From NCBI GenBank assembly GCA_948815685.1, contig CAQJOC010000023.1, positions 1-13,399 of the forward strand: a stretch of DNA of 13,399 bases, read 5' to 3'. A program made the position numbers and the translations under genes. Positions 1-6,758 of the stretch are shown one piece after another. This DNA comes from an uncultured Eubacteriales bacterium (GTDB lineage: Bacteria > Bacillota > Clostridia > Oscillospirales > Acutalibacteraceae). The notes below the pieces were generated by a model that saw only the letters and a program-made list of their open reading frames with translations, did no database searches and was not told where the DNA came from. The stretch's first letter is position 1; every line of letters begins with the position of its first letter.

Positions 1-112
1 GAATTTAGTTTTTAAAAACTCCCAAAAAACTTTTTAAAATACTGAAATTTTTATTTCAAACTTTTAACTGAGCAATATTTTTCTGTATCTACCAATTATC
101 CCACTTTAGTTC

Positions 113-177
113 TTTTTTATTTTTCAGACAAAGCCTAGAAAATTATTGATGTGTATTATGCGGAGTTTCCTTTACTC
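113..177 (+). repeat. Dispersed repeat family 1, copy A (permuted order)
   Basis: Two modules lie side by side. Module x (113-137) is a 25-base T-rich block ending CAGACAAAGCCTA. Module y (138-177) is a 40-base block starting GAAAATTATTGATGTG. Copy B (801-901) has the same modules in the order y, 36-base spacer, x. By eye module x matches 22/25 and module y 35/40. A further shared string, TAC-two variable bases-ATTATCC, lies just upstream of module x in both copies (90-101 and 853-864). The order in A looks like the junction between two tandem units of about 100 bases. Module y runs into the recD2 fragment. Confidence 0.6.
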
Positions 178-253
178 TAACTTTTATTACTCCATATCCG
201 TTTTCCTCATTTTGATATGTTATTCTTTCAACCACCCCGCTTATACTTTCCAT
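143..253 (-). pseudogene. recD2: 5' fragment of recD2 (ATP-dependent RecD-like helicase), truncated
   Basis: A 36-codon frame with a strong ribosome-binding site (GGAGG, 8 bases before the ATG at 253). Its residues 5-24, SGVVERITYQNEENGYGVIK, look like the extreme N-terminus of RecD2 helicases, whose first small domain begins with a V-E-x-I-T-x-x-N-x-x-N-G-Y-x-V pattern. RecD2 proteins are normally over 700 residues long. Here the frame departs from the family after about residue 28 (VRVKE) and stops at 143-145. The break falls inside or at the edge of a 40-base repeat (138-177) that recurs at 801-840, so an insertion or rearrangement probably cut the gene. The rest of recD2 could lie left of the window or be lost. 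The gene lies 73 bases downstream of the 77-residue protein on the same strand, so the two may be co-transcribed. The family assignment rests on about 25 residues and is an inference. Confidence 0.6.
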
Positions 254-326
254 TATTTTCACCTCCATACAAACAGAAAAACATCCCTGTTATTACAAGA
301 ATGCTTCCTATTTTAACCGACACAGA

Positions 327-560
327 TTACATCAAAACTGTCGATGAATACTCGATTTTTATGCCGTTGTCTTTTGTTCGTGAGAGTTTAGCTTTATTGC
401 CATTTCCATCTTCGATTGCAAGCTTTTCAATTTTATGCTCATCAAAAAGATTAATAACTTCACTTTCCACAAAACCGGCCCATTTTTGCGGACTTGCTTT
501 CTTTTTTTCTTGAGGGTTATCCTCCATGATTTTTTTGAGTTCATTTAATGATTCAGACAT
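327..560 (-). CDS. 77-residue protein of unknown function
   Basis: A small acidic/basic soluble protein; I do not recognise the family. It has no signal peptide, membrane segment or cysteines. The N-terminal third is highly charged (LNELKKIMEDNPQEKKK) and likely helical. The remainder, from SPQKWAGFVESEVINLF onward, contains a helix and then probable short strands (IEKLAIEDG, KAKLSRT, GIKIEYSS). The start is supported by AAAGGGAG about 8-10 bases upstream of the ATG at 560. It is followed 73 bases later by the recD2 5' fragment on the same strand. Coding is supported by the ribosome-binding site and balanced amino-acid composition; the overlapping plus-strand frame of 98 codons has no such signal. 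Function cannot be given. Confidence 0.7.
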   Translation of the reverse strand: MSESLNELKKIMEDNPQEKKKASPQKWAGFVESEVINLFDEHKIEKLAIEDGNGNKAKLSRTKDNGIKIEYSSTVLM

Positions 561-928
561 TTCTTAATTCTCCCTTTTTAAAGTTAATGCAATTAAAATT
601 ATCTCACAAACAAAAGATATATTCCAGAACAAAAATTCGTTATGTTCCTAATTTTGATATATTATTTTTAGTAATACCATAAAATAAAAATGGATGCTCT
701 TTAACAGAAAACCTCTGCCAGCTTAATTTTGTTTGCCATCATAGCATCATTATGGTAAAAAGTGAGTCGATTTTTTTCAGACTCTTTCTTTTTGTATTTC
801 GAAAATTATTGACATGTATTATGCGAGGTTTCCTTTATTCTTATTTTATCTTTACTGATTATCCTTGCTTTTACCCTTTTTTATTTTTAAGACAAGCCCT
901 AGAGCACAACTCAGAAAGTGGCGGCCGC
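561..928. other. Intergenic region between the divergent 77-aa gene and rlmN
   Basis: No gene found. It contains copy B of repeat family 1 (801-901). Nearer the 77-aa gene is an A+T-rich stretch that should hold its minus-strand promoter, but I see no convincing -35/-10 pair there. There is a partial dyad at 738-757 (CCAT...ATGG) and a short CAGA/TCTG dyad at 706-718. A G+C-rich patch at 918-928 (NotI-like GCGGCCGC) directly precedes the rlmN promoter. Confidence 0.5.
801..901 (+). repeat. Dispersed repeat family 1, copy B (about 101-base unit)
   Basis: Holds module y (801-840), a spacer with TACTGATTATCC (853-864), and module x (877-901, ending AAGACAAGCCCTA). It sits in the non-coding region directly upstream of the rlmN promoter. 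There are no terminal inverted repeats, target duplications or coding capacity that would show how it moves. An 83-codon frame across this stretch is made of repeat sequence and is not a gene. Confidence 0.6.
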
Positions 929-955
929 TTGACAGAATTTTTTATTTATTATAAT
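929..955 (+). promoter_or_regulatory. Sigma-A-type promoter of the rlmN-prkC operon
   Basis: A perfect TTGACA at 929-934 is followed by TATAAT at 950-955 (15-base spacing) or TAATGT at 952-957 (17-base spacing). Either gives a leader of about 30 bases before the rlmN start. Several more TATA-like strings follow at 957-964. This is the only strong consensus promoter in the window and probably serves the whole plus-strand operon, since later gaps are 2-40 bases. Confidence 0.75.
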
Positions 956-990
956 GTATATAATAATACTCTTTTGCGGAGGTGTACTTT

Positions 991-2034
991 TTGTTGGCGT
1001 TAAAAGATATCAAATCGATGATGCTGTGTGAACTTAAAGAGGACCTTGCAGCGGACGGAACTGAAGAATATCGAGCAAGACAGGTCTATGAATGGCTTTC
1101 AAAGGGAATTTCTTCTTTTCAGGAAATGACTAATATTTCATTAAAGATGAGACAAGCCCTTCAGAAAAAATATTGCTTGTATGGAGTAAGAATAAAAAAG
1201 AAATTTATATCTCAAAAAGATGGAACGATAAAATATTTATTTTCTTTACATGACGGAGGATTAATTGAATCCGTGCTTATGAAATATGAGCATGGGTATT
1301 CTGTTTGTATATCAACTCAAGTTGGTTGCAGAATGGGATGTTCATTTTGTGCAACAGGGAAAGATAAATTTTTAAGAAGTTTGTATCCATCCGAAATGCT
1401 TTCTCAAATTCAGGAAATTCAAAATGACAATGGAATAAACATATCCAATGTGGTTTTAATGGGGATGGGTGAACCTTTAGATAATTACGATAATACAGTG
1501 AAATTTTTGAAATTGATTTCATCTAAAGACGGAATGAATATCGGAATGAGGCATATCTCTGTTTCAACTTGTGGTTTAGCTGATAAAATATATAAATTAG
1601 CTGAAGAAAAGCTCCCGATTACTTTGTCTATATCTTTGCATACACCTAGTGATAATTTTCGAGATGAGATTATGCCGATAAATAAAGTTTGGAAAATAAA
1701 TGATATAATGGCAGCTTGTAAATATTACATAAAAATGACCGGGCGTAGGATATCTTTTGAATATGCAATGATTAAAGATTTTAATGACGGTAAAAAAGAT
1801 GCACAAAATCTTGTTAATCTTTTAAAAGGAATTTTATGTCATGTAAATTTAATTCCCATAAACAGTGTTAGCGAAAGCAATTTTAAACGAAGTGAATCCT
1901 GCAAAATAAAGAAATTTGTTAATATTCTCACTCAGAAAGGGATAAATACAACAGTTAGAAGAACTTTAGGTCCGGATATAGAAGCCTCATGCGGTCAGCT
2001 CAGACAAAGAGAAGAATCCCATAAGGAGGAGTAA
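991..2034 (+). CDS. rlmN: 23S rRNA (adenine-2503-C2) methyltransferase RlmN, radical SAM
   Basis: A radical-SAM enzyme that methylates C2 of A2503 in 23S rRNA (and A37 of some tRNAs) through a methylated cysteine intermediate. With the start at 991 it has 347 residues, the usual family length. The 4Fe-4S motif CRMGCSFC is at 113-120 (C113, C117, C120). The SAM-binding GMGEPLDNY follows at 158-166, and SISLHTPSD at 213-221. The methyl-carrying cysteine is C334 in EASCGQL near the C-terminus, and the second catalytic cysteine is inside the SAM domain. The longest frame opens with GTG at 982, but that codon lies inside the GGAGG site (978-982). The TTG at 991 (or 994), 8-11 bases past GGAGG, is the likely start. 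It is the first gene of the operon, and its last codons carry the ribosome-binding site of prpC. The rlmN-prpC-prkC order is common in Firmicutes. Confidence 0.95.
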   Translation: MLALKDIKSMMLCELKEDLAADGTEEYRARQVYEWLSKGISSFQEMTNISLKMRQALQKKYCLYGVRIKKKFISQKDGTIKYLFSLHDGGLIESVLMKYEHGYSVCISTQVGCRMGCSFCATGKDKFLRSLYPSEMLSQIQEIQNDNGINISNVVLMGMGEPLDNYDNTVKFLKLISSKDGMNIGMRHISVSTCGLADKIYKLAEEKLPITLSISLHTPSDNFRDEIMPINKVWKINDIMAACKYYIKMTGRRISFEYAMIKDFNDGKKDAQNLVNLLKGILCHVNLIPINSVSESNFKRSESCKIKKFVNILTQKGINTTVRRTLGPDIEASCGQLRQREESHKEE

Positions 2035-2036
2035 AT

Positions 2037-2813
2037 ATGAATGTGTACGGAAAAAGCGACATCGGGCTTGTAAGAAAAACAAATCAGGATGATATAAAAT
2101 TTAAAAAAGTAAATGAAAATACGCTTTGGGCAATAGTATGCGATGGCATGGGCGGAGCAAAAGGCGGAGATGTTGCCGGTGCTATGGCAGTGAATAAAAT
2201 TTCCGAATTTTTTGATAATTTTTTTGAAAAACATTTTAATGGGAAATTATATGACAAATCAGATGAAACTTTAGACAAAGGTTTAACTGAAAAAAATGAT
2301 ATTAAAGCTATGATGACTTCCTCCGTTATTCAGGCAGGTAGTTTAATTTTCGATACTTCAAGGGAAGACGTCAATTTAAGTGGGATGGGAACCACGGTTG
2401 TCGCCGCAATTTATGAAAGTGGTATTCTTCATATCGTTCATATAGGAGATAGTCGAGCATATTTAATAAATAATTTGGGTATAAGGCAGCTTACAACAGA
2501 CCATTCAATGGTTCAAGAGATGATTGCAAAGGGAGACATTACTAAAGAACAGGCAGAAAATCATCCTCAGAAAAATATAATTACACGAGCGTTGGGAATA
2601 CAAAGAGAAAGCATTCCGGATTATACACGAGTCGAAACAAATGAAAATGACAAATTTCTTTTTTGTACAGATGGACTTACAAACGAGCTTTCTAATGCAG
2701 AAATATATGAAATATTTAAATTTAGCCAAGAGGAACAAATTGCGAATAATTTAATCAAAGAAGCAAAATCCAGAAAAGGAGCAGATAACATAACGGCAGC
2801 AGTTATGATTTGA
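2037..2813 (+). CDS. prpC: PP2C-type Ser/Thr protein phosphatase PrpC/Stp
   Basis: A 258-residue metal-dependent PPM/PP2C phosphatase that removes phosphate from PrkC and its targets; it is cytoplasmic, with no membrane segment. All family motifs are present: TNQDD (15-19), VCDGMGGAKGG (34-44), GMGTTVVAA (116-124), HIGDSRAYLI (135-144), LTTDHSMVQ (152-160), CTDGLTNEL (210-218) and GADNITAAV (248-256). Metal ligands correspond to D18/D36/G37, D211 and D250. The ATG at 2037 lies two bases after the rlmN stop, with AAGGAGG inside the end of rlmN, so translation is probably coupled. It is followed after 40 bases by the soluble kinase gene. Pairing a PP2C phosphatase with a Hanks-type kinase in one operon is standard; the unusual point here is that it is followed by two kinases. 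Confidence 0.95.
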   Translation: MNVYGKSDIGLVRKTNQDDIKFKKVNENTLWAIVCDGMGGAKGGDVAGAMAVNKISEFFDNFFEKHFNGKLYDKSDETLDKGLTEKNDIKAMMTSSVIQAGSLIFDTSREDVNLSGMGTTVVAAIYESGILHIVHIGDSRAYLINNLGIRQLTTDHSMVQEMIAKGDITKEQAENHPQKNIITRALGIQRESIPDYTRVETNENDKFLFCTDGLTNELSNAEIYEIFKFSQEEQIANNLIKEAKSRKGADNITAAVMI

Positions 2814-2853
2814 TTTATATGGTACTTATGTATAAAAAGGAGGTGTGATTTTT

Positions 2854-3723
2854 ATGAAATTGTGTTGTGAAGAAAATTCAAAACCAGATGATTATAGAGG
2901 AAAAATTGTAGACAAAAGATATAAAATCTTGCATTATTTGGGAAAAGGGTCAACCGGAGTTGTATATGCTGCGTATGATTTAAAGGATAAGAAAGAAGTA
3001 GCCATAAAAATTCTTCGTTCTAAATGCAAAAAATCTCCCATGAATTTAAAATACATAGACAGATTTAAAAAAGAAGCAAAAGCCATAAACTTTATAGAAC
3101 ATGAACATATAGCTAAGGTCGAAAAATTAAAATTATCAGAACCTATATCTTATATAATATCCGAATATATAAAAGGTCCAAGTTTATCAGGATGCATCGG
3201 ATATAAAGAAGGATTTATGCTAAATCAAATTATAAAATATATTCAGCAAATCCTTAGTGCAGTAGGATATTTTCATAAAAAAGGTGTTATACATAAAGAT
3301 ATTCGCCCACAAAATATTCTTTTAACCGAACGAGATGAAATAAAAATCATAGATTTTGGAGTTGCAGATTTTCCGGATGAAGAATCCAAACTCCCATTTT
3401 ACCGTGAAATGGGCGCAATTCACTATTTATCTCCGGAACTTATAAGAGGTGATTATTATGATAAAAGGAGTGATATTTATTCCATAGGAATACTACTTTA
3501 TAGGCTTCTTACAGGGACTGTTCCTTTTGATGCACATAGAAGTATAATAATAGGAATCATGCATAATAAAAAAATGCCCCGTCCTGTCAAAAGTATAGTA
3601 AAGTATGCTTCTGAAGAACTTGATAGAATAACACTGAAAGCTCTTGAAAAAGACCCGGGGAAAAGATATCAAAGTGCTGAAGATATGCTTATTGATATAA
3701 ATAATTATGCAGAGACAATGTAA
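2854..3723 (+). CDS. Soluble Hanks-type Ser/Thr protein kinase without PASTA domains
   Basis: A 289-residue protein that is essentially one kinase domain (about 22-287), with no transmembrane segment and no sensor domain. Seen: glycine loop GKGSTG (30-35), ATP-anchoring K52 in VAIKIL, helix-C E74, catalytic loop HKDIRPQN (147-154), DFG (167-169), and SPE (193-195) closing the activation segment. The catalytic loop differs from the PrkC form HRDIKPQN: arginine of HRD is lysine, and the lysine that normally contacts the gamma-phosphate is R151. All metal- and base-binding residues (D149, N154, D167) are kept, so the enzyme may be active, slow, or regulatory. Two adjacent cysteines (C4, C5) precede the domain. 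The longest frame opens at a GTG (2845) that overlaps the GGAGG site; the ATG at 2854 is preferred. It may have arisen by duplication of the prkC kinase domain, but divergence is large. No substrate can be named. Confidence 0.9.
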   Translation: MKLCCEENSKPDDYRGKIVDKRYKILHYLGKGSTGVVYAAYDLKDKKEVAIKILRSKCKKSPMNLKYIDRFKKEAKAINFIEHEHIAKVEKLKLSEPISYIISEYIKGPSLSGCIGYKEGFMLNQIIKYIQQILSAVGYFHKKGVIHKDIRPQNILLTERDEIKIIDFGVADFPDEESKLPFYREMGAIHYLSPELIRGDYYDKRSDIYSIGILLYRLLTGTVPFDAHRSIIIGIMHNKKMPRPVKSIVKYASEELDRITLKALEKDPGKRYQSAEDMLIDINNYAETM

Positions 3724-3730
3724 GGATAAA

Positions 3731-3738
3731 AAGGAGAG
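3731..3738 (+). promoter_or_regulatory. Ribosome-binding site fixing a TTG start for prkC
   Basis: AAGGAGAG lies 7 bases before TTG at 3746. The only alternative, an ATG at 3707, lies inside the preceding kinase gene, lacks such a site and would add an unrelated 13-residue basic tail. Confidence 0.75.
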
Positions 3739-3745
3739 ATTACAC

Positions 3746-5791
3746 TTGGATAAATATACAGGAAAAAGGCTTGATTCAAGATATGAAATACATGAGCTCA
3801 TAGGCGTTGGCGGTATGGCTATGGTATATAAGGCTTATGATGTTGAAGAAGACAAAATAGTAGCTATAAAAATTTTAAAAGATGAATATCTGGGAAACAA
3901 AGAATTTTTAAAAAATTTTAAAAATGAATCTAAAGCCATTGCAGTGCTTTCTCATCCTAATATAGTAAAAGTTTATGATGTAAGTTTCGGGACTAAAATA
4001 CAATATATTGTAATGGAATATATTGATGGAATAACTTTGAAAGAATATATTACAAGACAGGGAAAAATAAAACGAAATGAAGCTGTATATTTTGTTCAAC
4101 AAATTTTGTGTGCCTTAAAGCATGCACATGGTAAGGGAGTTATCCATAGAGACATCAAACCTCAAAATATAATGCTTTTAAAAGACGGAAACATTAAGGT
4201 AACAGATTTTGGTATAGCTAGATTTTGTACAAATGAAACACAAACAATTGCCGACAGAGCTATAGGGTCCGTGCATTATATAGCACCTGAACAAGCTAAA
4301 GGCGGAGTTACGGACGAAAAAGCAGATATTTATTCAGTGGGAGTAATGCTTTATGAAATGTTGACCAGCAAACTTCCGTTTGAAGCAGATAATGCAGTAT
4401 CTGTTGCTATAATGCAGATGCAGACTAAACCTACACCTCCCAGGGAAATAAATCCCGATATACCTTTGGGACTTGAAGAAATTACTCTCCATGCAATGGA
4501 AAAAGAACCATCAAACAGATACGATTCCGCCGATAAAATGCTTGAAGACATAGAAAAATTTCAAAAAGATGAAAATGTCAGATTCGGATATAGATGTTTT
4601 ATAGATGATAATCCTACCAGATATGTGGAAATGGGAAAAAATGATGATAAAAATGACCTTTACGGAGATAATTTTGAATACAGTGAAGGTGAAAGAATAA
4701 AACGGTCACGTCAAACGGCAATAATAGGAGGAATAGCTTCTGCAGTTGCTATTTTTGCATTGGTTTTTGTATTTATAGCATTTTTCGGTTCTTGTGGGAA
4801 AAGCTCGTCTAAAGATGTAGAAGTCCCTAATTTTATAGGGATGAAACTTTCTGATGTTCAAGGAAATCCTGAATACAAATTTATTTTTAAGATAGAGTCC
4901 GTCTATGATGCGTCCAAGCCCGAGGGAGTAATAATAGACCAAGAACCTCAGCCTAACACAAAAAAAGTAAAAGAAGGCGGAACAATTTCTTTAAAAGTAA
5001 ACAGTTCAGGTGTTTTAGTTTCCGTTCCGCCACTTAAAGGTGCAACCGAAGAAGTTGCAAAGGCTAGAATCAGTAATACAGGACTTAAATACGAAGTCCT
5101 TATGGTTGTGGATGACGAAACCGCAGCCGGAATTGTTCATGGTTCCGACCCTCAAGAAGGAAGTAAAGTTACTATGGATTCCACTATAAAATTATATGTA
5201 AGCAAAGGTCCGGCTGAACATAAAGTAACAGTCCCTGATGTGATAAACAAAGCATTAAGTACTGCCAGAGGAGAGTTAGGGTCAGTCGGACTTAGTGTTT
5301 CCGATAATATATCATATGAAGCGAGTGATAAAGCAAAAGACATTATTATTTCCAGCGACCCTTTACCCGGAGTGCAAGTAGAAAGCGGTTCTTCGGTAAG
5401 GCTTATTGTAAGTTCAGGAGTTAAAAAGGAAAAAACAATTGAAATAAGTGTAGACTTACCCACATCGATTAATCATTCTGTTAAAGTGGCTTCATATATC
5501 AACGGCGTTTTGAATAAAACCGACGACGTAGTTCCTTCATATGGGTCTGCATATATAATTTCGGTCAAAGGGAGTACAGGTAAAAAGACTGTAAACGTTG
5601 ACATAGAAGGTAAAAAATATCGTGTTTATGAAGTGGATTTTGATGCATCGGCCGATAACATAAAAAAGACTTTAGCTTATGACTATAAAGAAAATGGGAA
5701 TATCCCTCAGACTGCAACAAACGATGAACAAGATGAAAATAAAATATACGCAAATTCCAATACTTCAGCAGTTTTTAAAAATAATCACTGA
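3746..5791 (+). CDS. prkC: Membrane Ser/Thr protein kinase PrkC (Stk) with three PASTA domains
   Basis: Transmembrane kinase that senses peptidoglycan fragments or lipid II through extracellular PASTA domains and phosphorylates proteins of cell-wall synthesis, division and translation. With the TTG start it has 681 residues. Kinase domain about 13-272: glycine loop GVGGMA (20-25), K42, E61, HRDIKPQN (134-141), DFG (154-156), APE (180-182), all canonical. A charged juxtamembrane linker (273-322) leads to one membrane helix (about 325-347). Three PASTA repeats follow, roughly 357-419, 425-487 and 494-558, each with the P-x-x-x-G opening and a xDP/QEP turn. A C-terminal extracellular domain (560-650) appears beta-rich, then a polar tail rich in Asn/Asp. 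Such a domain after PASTA occurs in other clostridial PrkC proteins. It is the last gene of the operon, 22 bases after the soluble kinase. The rsgA gene that often follows is absent; a repeat and a convergent comFC come next. Confidence 0.95.
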   Translation: MDKYTGKRLDSRYEIHELIGVGGMAMVYKAYDVEEDKIVAIKILKDEYLGNKEFLKNFKNESKAIAVLSHPNIVKVYDVSFGTKIQYIVMEYIDGITLKEYITRQGKIKRNEAVYFVQQILCALKHAHGKGVIHRDIKPQNIMLLKDGNIKVTDFGIARFCTNETQTIADRAIGSVHYIAPEQAKGGVTDEKADIYSVGVMLYEMLTSKLPFEADNAVSVAIMQMQTKPTPPREINPDIPLGLEEITLHAMEKEPSNRYDSADKMLEDIEKFQKDENVRFGYRCFIDDNPTRYVEMGKNDDKNDLYGDNFEYSEGERIKRSRQTAIIGGIASAVAIFALVFVFIAFFGSCGKSSSKDVEVPNFIGMKLSDVQGNPEYKFIFKIESVYDASKPEGVIIDQEPQPNTKKVKEGGTISLKVNSSGVLVSVPPLKGATEEVAKARISNTGLKYEVLMVVDDETAAGIVHGSDPQEGSKVTMDSTIKLYVSKGPAEHKVTVPDVINKALSTARGELGSVGLSVSDNISYEASDKAKDIIISSDPLPGVQVESGSSVRLIVSSGVKKEKTIEISVDLPTSINHSVKVASYINGVLNKTDDVVPSYGSAYIISVKGSTGKKTVNVDIEGKKYRVYEVDFDASADNIKKTLAYDYKENGNIPQTATNDEQDENKIYANSNTSAVFKNNH

Positions 5792-5824
5792 TAAAAAATT
5801 CTTCTTATCATTTCTCATGTAACA

Positions 5825-5923
5825 GGGTACAAGCGTCTCTCGGGCTTCTGCCCGGGCTGTTTAAAAAAATTTCAAAGAGGAAATTGGAATCTCCCATTCC
5901 CTTTCTCTTTCTTTTAATTTCTC
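5825..5923. repeat. Dispersed repeat family 2, copy 1
   Basis: Shared blocks with copy 2 (7777-7858): GGGTACAAGC, CCCGGGCTGTTTA, a purine-rich stretch AAAGRGGARAAT-like, a TTCC-containing block, and TCTTTTAATTT. Copy 1 carries about 14 extra bases (CTCGGGCTTCTG region) that form the left arm of a hairpin. A second small dyad, GGAAT/ATTCC, is at 5886-5900. It has no coding capacity and sits at the 3' ends of convergent operons. Confidence 0.55.
5839..5863 (+). terminator. Probable rho-independent terminator of the rlmN-prkC operon
   Basis: A 7-bp stem, CTCGGGC (5839-5845) with GCCCGGG (5850-5856) and one G-T pair, closes a TTCT loop about 47 bases after the prkC stop. It is the most G+C-rich hairpin in the window. 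The T tract after it is short (CTGTTT). It lies inside the first copy of repeat family 2, and the second copy (7777-7858) lacks the left arm, so the hairpin may be a property of this copy only. Confidence 0.5.
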
Positions 5924-6040
5924 CTTTTTTATTTTCTCATTAGACGTTTTTCGGCTAATTTTTTTGTTGCCACTTAAAAATGAGCAAAGATAATAAAAAA
6001 ATATATGGAAACAAGAGAGCTGTTTTTTAACTTTTATTTT

Positions 6041-6697
6041 TTATTTTTGGGCATTTGCTACAGTTGCACAGAGAATGTTTTTAAAACCAGTAGCCTGTAA
6101 AGCCTTAATACATTCTGTCAGAGTACCCCCACCTGTTACAATATCATCGCAAAGTAAAAGTTTATTTTGGGAATTTTCACATTGGCAAGTGGATTTATAA
6201 ACTCCCTTAACATTCTTAATTTTATCTTCGTATCTTTCAATTGTATATTGCGGACAAATATTTTTGACTTTTTCTAAAATTTCCATATTTGGAATTTTTA
6301 AAAAATTGCCTATTTCTTTCGCTAATTCATAGGACTGATTATATCCTCTGGACTTTTGTCTGATTTCATGCAATGGTACTGATGTTACTGCAGAAAATTT
6401 TTCCTGTGGAAATTTAACTTCAAGGGCTTTGATAATCTCTATTGCAAAATTCCATCCATATCTTCTATATCCTCTAAATTTGAAATTACGTAAAGCATCC
6501 CGAACTTTTCCTTCGTACTTAAAAGGTGAAATACACATGACTCCATCTGTTATTTCGCGTACACTGAAAATATATTTTAAATTTTTTTCACAGTTAGGAC
6601 ATTTAACCTCTGTATTTTCTATAATCTTTCCACAATAAGGACAGCTATCCGGATAAACTAAGGAAAAAATTTTATCGAAAAATGAGCCTCTTTTCAT
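6041..6697 (-). CDS. comFC: ComF family phosphoribosyltransferase-like protein (ComFC)
   Basis: A 218-residue protein of the ComF/GntX family. In competent bacteria ComFC is needed for uptake or handling of single-stranded DNA; its exact reaction is not settled. Seen: an N-terminal zinc ribbon with two CxxC pairs (C19/C22 and C33/C36), then a phosphoribosyltransferase fold with SVPLH (106-110), the KSRGYNQS motif (115-122), and a PRPP-binding loop LLCDDIVTGGGT (181-192) with D184 and D185. The start ATG at 6697 is preceded by AAAAGGAGA. It lies 61 bases downstream of the lipoprotein gene on the same strand, so the two may share a transcript. In many Clostridia comFC lies next to recD2; here a recD2 fragment lies 5.8 kb away on the same strand, on the other side of the rlmN-prkC operon. 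Confidence 0.93.
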   Translation of the reverse strand: MKRGSFFDKIFSLVYPDSCPYCGKIIENTEVKCPNCEKNLKYIFSVREITDGVMCISPFKYEGKVRDALRNFKFRGYRRYGWNFAIEIIKALEVKFPQEKFSAVTSVPLHEIRQKSRGYNQSYELAKEIGNFLKIPNMEILEKVKNICPQYTIERYEDKIKNVKGVYKSTCQCENSQNKLLLCDDIVTGGGTLTECIKALQATGFKNILCATVANAQK

Positions 6698-6758
6698 TTT
6701 TTCTCCTTTTTTAATTATCTGTGTTGTGTATAAATTTAATTAAGTCACTTGCTTTTTT

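Larger units (their letters stand above)
5792..6040. other. Intergenic region between convergent prkC and comFC
   Basis: Holds copy 1 of repeat family 2 and the terminator hairpin. No gene is seen. On the comFC side, a weak 5-bp dyad AAACA/TGTTT (about 6008-6028), followed on the minus strand by a T-rich run, may end comFC transcription. Confidence 0.4.

Noticed and set aside
217..513. 98-codon plus-strand frame
   Set aside because: It lies antisense to the recD2 start and the 77-aa gene, both of which have ribosome-binding sites; it has none, and its composition is that of a shadow frame.
113..901. Insertion sequence or CRISPR array
   Set aside because: There is no transposase frame, no terminal inverted repeats or target duplications that I can define, and the repeats are too few and irregular for CRISPR.
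752..1003. 83-codon plus-strand frame upstream of rlmN
   Set aside because: It consists of repeat-family-1 sequence and the rlmN promoter and leader, lacks a ribosome-binding site, and has a Phe/Leu/Tyr-rich composition typical of translated A+T-rich spacer.
3707..3745. ATG start for prkC inside the preceding kinase gene
   Set aside because: It has no ribosome-binding site and adds a basic tail; the TTG at 3746 has AAGGAGAG at the right distance and a family-like N-terminus.
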